Positions 61,430 through 64,000 of a DNA stretch of 64,000 nt are shown here, in pieces. The stretch lies in NCBI RefSeq assembly GCF_023156585.1, contig NZ_JALNMI010000001.1, forward strand, positions 434,001-498,000. The letters are read 5' to 3'. Within the stretch, counting starts at the first letter, position 1. The number at the start of each line of letters is the position of its first letter. The DNA comes from Subsaxibacter sp. CAU 1640 (GTDB lineage: Bacteria; Bacteroidota; Bacteroidia; Flavobacteriales; Flavobacteriaceae). Made by a program: the position numbers and the translations under genes. The notes under the pieces are model-generated. The model saw only the letters and a program-made list of their open reading frames with translations. It did not search any database and was not told the DNA's origin.

Positions 61430-63265
61430 TTATTGATATCCTTCGGCCTGCAGTTTGAATAATTCCGCATAAAGAGAATGATTGCCCATCAATTCTTCGT
61501 GCGTACCAACTTCCAGAACTTTGCCTTCGTCCAATACCAAAATCCGATCTGCTTGGCGTACAGTACTAAATCTATGCGAAATGATGATACTTGTTTTTCC
61601 TTTTGTCAACCCAATAAACCTATCAAAAACGTCACTTTCGGCTTTAGCATCCAAGGCTGATGTAGGTTCGTCCAGAATCATCACTTCAGCATCTTTCATA
61701 TAAGCTCTAGCAAGCGCTACCTTTTGCCATTGGCCTCCAGAAAGCTCTTGCCCTTTGTAGAATCGTTTGCCCAACTGCTGCTCATACCCTTTTTTCAATT
61801 CAGAAACCACTTCATTTGCAAGACTCAACTCTGCAGCATTTTTAATTTTTTCATCATTTTCCAATTCGTCAATATCACCAATGGCAATATTCTCCCTAAC
61901 CGTAAACTCATAACGATAGAAATCTTGAAATATAACACCGAAAAATTCTTGATAGTCTGCCTTATTGAAACGATTGATATTGATGCCATCCAAAAGAATC
62001 TCTCCTGATGTTGGTTCATAAAACCGAAGCAATAATTTGGTCAAGGTTGTTTTTCCTGCACCATTTTGCCCAACAAATGCCATTTTTTCTCCAACATCAA
62101 TCTTAAAACTGATGCCTTTCAGAATTTCATTGTCTGAATCGGGATAAGAAAATCGTACATTTATAAATTCAAAACCTGTTTGAATTTTAATAGGCAACGG
62201 AATGTCTTCAACCGTTTTAGATTCAACAGATATATCCAAAAATTCAAAATAATCTTTTAGGTACAACGCACTTTCTGTAATACGAGTGAATTTTGAAAAG
62301 AATTCCTGAAGGTTACGCGTCAAACGATTGAAAGCTCCGGACAAAAATGTCAACTCACCAAGAGTGATGATGCCAGATATCACTCGATAGATGATGAAAA
62401 TATAGGCGCCATAATAACTCAACGTTCCCAAAACATTGAACAAAAACCCTAGTGCCGAGCGCTTGATTGCCAGTTTTTTGTTAAGATCGAAATATTCGTT
62501 TGAAAGATTTTTGAATCGATCTACGATAAAATCTGTCAGGCCAAACAATTTGATTTCTTTGGCAGTCATATTGTTGGCTCCAATGAATCTCAAGTAATCC
62601 AATTCACGACGTTCTGCCGTCCATCCACGTGCAAGAGAATATTGTTGTTGACTGAACCAAATTTCGTTTATGAACGATGGAATGATGCTCAACACCAAAA
62701 GAATAATCAAATAAGGTTCAAAATAAATCAAACCCGCAACCAATGTCGCAATGGATATCAAGCTTTGAACTTCGCCAAGTGCATTCGACATTAAGTTGAC
62801 ACGGCCAGCTGTTTGAATTCTGGCGCGTTCCAATTTGTCATAAAACTCGGAATCTTCCAATAAGCTGATGTCAATTTGATTGGTTTTTTTGATGATTGAT
62901 ACCGAAGAATCTATGGAATAAGCATCACCAAGCAAACTATCTGTCAATGAAATGGCACGACTGACCAAATCAGAAAGAATTATTAAGCCAAATTCAATGG
63001 CTACATAGGTCCAGAGTTTTGTTAAGTCTGATACTTCGAGTTTAGATTGCAGTACGATTTCATCAATGATGACTTTTCCAATCCAAAGAATGACCACAGG
63101 CAATAATGCTCCGATCAATCTGCAAACCGCAGACATCAGGAACATTTTCTTATTGGTCTTCCAAATTTCCTTGAAAAATCGAGGAATAAATATGAGAGCG
63201 CTAAAAGACTGTCTTAAGCTTGTTTTGCTATTATCTTTTAGCGATTTAGGAGTTGGCCTAGGCAT
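61430..63265 (-). CDS. ABC transporter, fused permease and ATPase
   Basis: The 611-residue protein is a half-size exporter. Six predicted membrane helices cover about residues 40-330, and the ATP-binding domain has Walker A GQNGAGKTT (399-407), signature LSGGQ (508-512), Walker B VMILDEP (528-534) and the H-loop IISHRF. Two subunits should form a dimer. Peptides, lipids or drugs are common substrates of this class; nothing here narrows it down. It lies in one operon with the SufE and DUF59 genes upstream and DUF2480 downstream (14 and 18 bp gaps). Confidence 0.94.
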   Translation of the reverse strand: MPRPTPKSLKDNSKTSLRQSFSALIFIPRFFKEIWKTNKKMFLMSAVCRLIGALLPVVILWIGKVIIDEIVLQSKLEVSDLTKLWTYVAIEFGLIILSDLVSRAISLTDSLLGDAYSIDSSVSIIKKTNQIDISLLEDSEFYDKLERARIQTAGRVNLMSNALGEVQSLISIATLVAGLIYFEPYLIILLVLSIIPSFINEIWFSQQQYSLARGWTAERRELDYLRFIGANNMTAKEIKLFGLTDFIVDRFKNLSNEYFDLNKKLAIKRSALGFLFNVLGTLSYYGAYIFIIYRVISGIITLGELTFLSGAFNRLTRNLQEFFSKFTRITESALYLKDYFEFLDISVESKTVEDIPLPIKIQTGFEFINVRFSYPDSDNEILKGISFKIDVGEKMAFVGQNGAGKTTLTKLLLRFYEPTSGEILLDGININRFNKADYQEFFGVIFQDFYRYEFTVRENIAIGDIDELENDEKIKNAAELSLANEVVSELKKGYEQQLGKRFYKGQELSGGQWQKVALARAYMKDAEVMILDEPTSALDAKAESDVFDRFIGLTKGKTSIIISHRFSTVRQADRILVLDEGKVLEVGTHEELMGNHSLYAELFKLQAEGYQ

Positions 63266-63279
63266 TAATTATCATCAAA

Positions 63280-63606
63280 TTAGAGCATTCCAAGTTCTAA
63301 CTTGGCTTCTTCACTCATCAAATCCTGGCTCCAAGGTGGGTCAAACGTGATTTCAACTTCGGCAGATTTTACTTCATTAATGGATTTGATTTTTTCTTCA
63401 ACTTCCACTGGCAAAGTTTCGGCCACGGGACAATTAGGCGTCGTTAAGGTCATCAAGATTTTGACATCGTAATCCTCATTGACAAAAACGTCATATATCA
63501 ACCCAAGTTCGTAGATGTCCACTGGGATTTCAGGATCATAAATAGTTTTCAAAACCTTCACTATTTTTTCGCCCAATGCATTTGTATCTATAGTTGCTTC
63601 GCTCAT
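63280..63606 (-). CDS. DUF59/MIP18-type iron-sulfur assembly protein (SufT-like)
   Basis: The 108-residue protein is a single DUF59 domain: LKTIYDPEIPVDIYELGLIY with the DPE-PV motif, LMTLTTPNCPVAETLPVEVE with the conserved Cys, and the final TFDPPWSQDLMSEEAKLELG. Members of this family help assemble or deliver iron-sulfur clusters. It lies between sufE and an ABC exporter gene. The upstream spacer holds four heptamer repeats. Confidence 0.92.
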   Translation of the reverse strand: MSEATIDTNALGEKIVKVLKTIYDPEIPVDIYELGLIYDVFVNEDYDVKILMTLTTPNCPVAETLPVEVEEKIKSINEVKSAEVEITFDPPWSQDLMSEEAKLELGML

Positions 63607-63615
63607 ATTCTAATG

Positions 63616-63643
63616 TTCCAAGTTCAAAATTCAAAGTTGAATC
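63616..63643. repeat. Heptanucleotide array between sufE and the DUF59 gene
   Basis: Four 7-bp units follow each other: TTCCAAG (63616-63622), TTCAAAA (63623-63629), TTCAAAG (63630-63636) and TTGAATC (63637-63643). Confidence 0.7.
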
Positions 63644-63669
63644 AAAAAGAAATCTTAAATTTTGAATGT

Positions 63670-64000
63670 TTAATTTAATTGTGTTTGGTATGCGATAGCA
63701 TACATTTTTAACTGCTTGATCATACTCACTAATCCGTTGGCGCGAGTAGGTGACAAATGTTCTTTTAAACCTATCTCATCTATGAAACCTGTATCAGCTT
63801 CAATAATGTCTTTGGGGCTTTGATTTGAAAACACTCGTATCAAAATTGCAATAATTCCTTTGGTGATAATGGCATCGCTATCGGCTGTAAAAATCACTTT
63901 ATCATTTTCCATTTCCGCGTACACCCAAACCTTGCTTTGACAGCCTTTGATGATGTTTTCTTCAGTTTTGTATTGTTCGTCAATCAATGGTAGAGTCTTG
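63670..64000 (-). CDS. sufE: SufE family sulfur acceptor, 5' end outside window
   Basis: The reading frame stays open to the window edge (KTLPLIDEQYKTEENIIKGC), so the N-terminal 30 to 40 residues are missing. The active-site Cys lies in IIKGCQSKVWVYAEMENDKV. Further typical parts are SDAIITKGIIAILIRVFSNQ and EIGLKEHLSPTRANGLVSMI. SufE takes sulfur from the cysteine desulfurase SufS and passes it to the SufBCD scaffold for iron-sulfur cluster assembly. It heads the genes seen here; other suf genes are expected to the right of the window. An internal TTG (63987) is not the true start. Confidence 0.93.
   Translation of the reverse strand, partial: KTLPLIDEQYKTEENIIKGCQSKVWVYAEMENDKVIFTADSDAIITKGIIAILIRVFSNQSPKDIIEADTGFIDEIGLKEHLSPTRANGLVSMIKQLKMYAIAYQTQLN

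Noticed and set aside
1-64000. tRNA, rRNA, CRISPR, insertion sequence or prophage
   Set aside because: No cloverleaf-type sequence, array of direct repeats with unique spacers, transposase or phage gene was found when reading through the window.

Overview
The window looks like a chromosomal segment of a member of the Flavobacteriaceae (phylum Bacteroidota). Four things point there: AT-rich DNA with TAnnTTTG-type -7 promoter boxes; gliding/type IX secretion (T9SS) genes (a PorP/SprF protein, an OmpA/TPR/WD40 protein and two proteins with CHU_C type B sorting domains); many lipoproteins with an acidic stretch after the lipobox cysteine; and family-restricted genes (DUF6607, DUF5689, DUF2480, DUF3078, HmuY, a full Bat operon). 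I saw no rRNA, tRNA, CRISPR array, insertion sequence or prophage. Gene density is high and only one gap without a gene exceeds 300 bp (29081-29407).

Layout. 1-1043: an RND efflux adaptor (cut by the window edge) and its MarR/GbsR-type regulator, with a palindromic operator over the promoter. 1114-3697: pheS, a small lipoprotein, a hypothetical gene and a CvpA-family gene. 3678-11721: a probable heme/iron locus, with DUF6607, ankyrin, DUF2271 and a PepSY-flavodoxin-FNR inner-membrane reductase on the minus strand, divergent from a TonB-dependent receptor and an HmuY lipoprotein. 11773-15745: an inorganic-carbon operon (SulP transporter, two beta-carbonic anhydrases, a DUF2490 barrel) and a small membrane protein. 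15808-25067: a complete Bat operon (moxR, DUF58, a DUF4381-like protein, batA-E). 25217-31272: a DUF4382 lipoprotein, an aldo/keto reductase, an SDR, an AlbA_2-type protein, two tandem hairpin elements, a small membrane protein and an ALDH7-like dehydrogenase. 31473-42536: a thioester alpha-2-macroglobulin, a type B sorted protein, DUF2071, an ABM-fold protein and pbpC. 42581-48962: a cytochrome-b-like protein, an EEP nuclease/phosphatase, a TonB receptor with a DUF5689 lipoprotein, and a small membrane protein. 49021-57348: a SprB-like adhesin with its SprF and OmpA partners. 57581-59828: a second EEP gene and hflX. 59881-64000: the tail of a SUF region (sufE, DUF59, an ABC exporter, DUF2480, DUF3078).

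The structural signals I find most worth a second look are these. (i) Two tandem hairpins at 29132-29400 share a core, have a compensatory base-pair change and end in T tracts, as a duplicated small RNA would. (ii) Many spacers inside operons consist of short degenerate 7-bp (once 6-bp) tandem repeats, with a different unit in different spacers; one is translated as the N-terminus of a protein. (iii) The EEP gene at 57581-58537 has its conserved N-terminus in frame but no ATG, GTG or TTG to start it, which suggests ATT initiation or a decayed start. (iv) A pair of opposed 20-bp REP-like palindromes with a compensatory change lies in the heme locus. All functional links are inferred from sequence and gene order; no searches were run.
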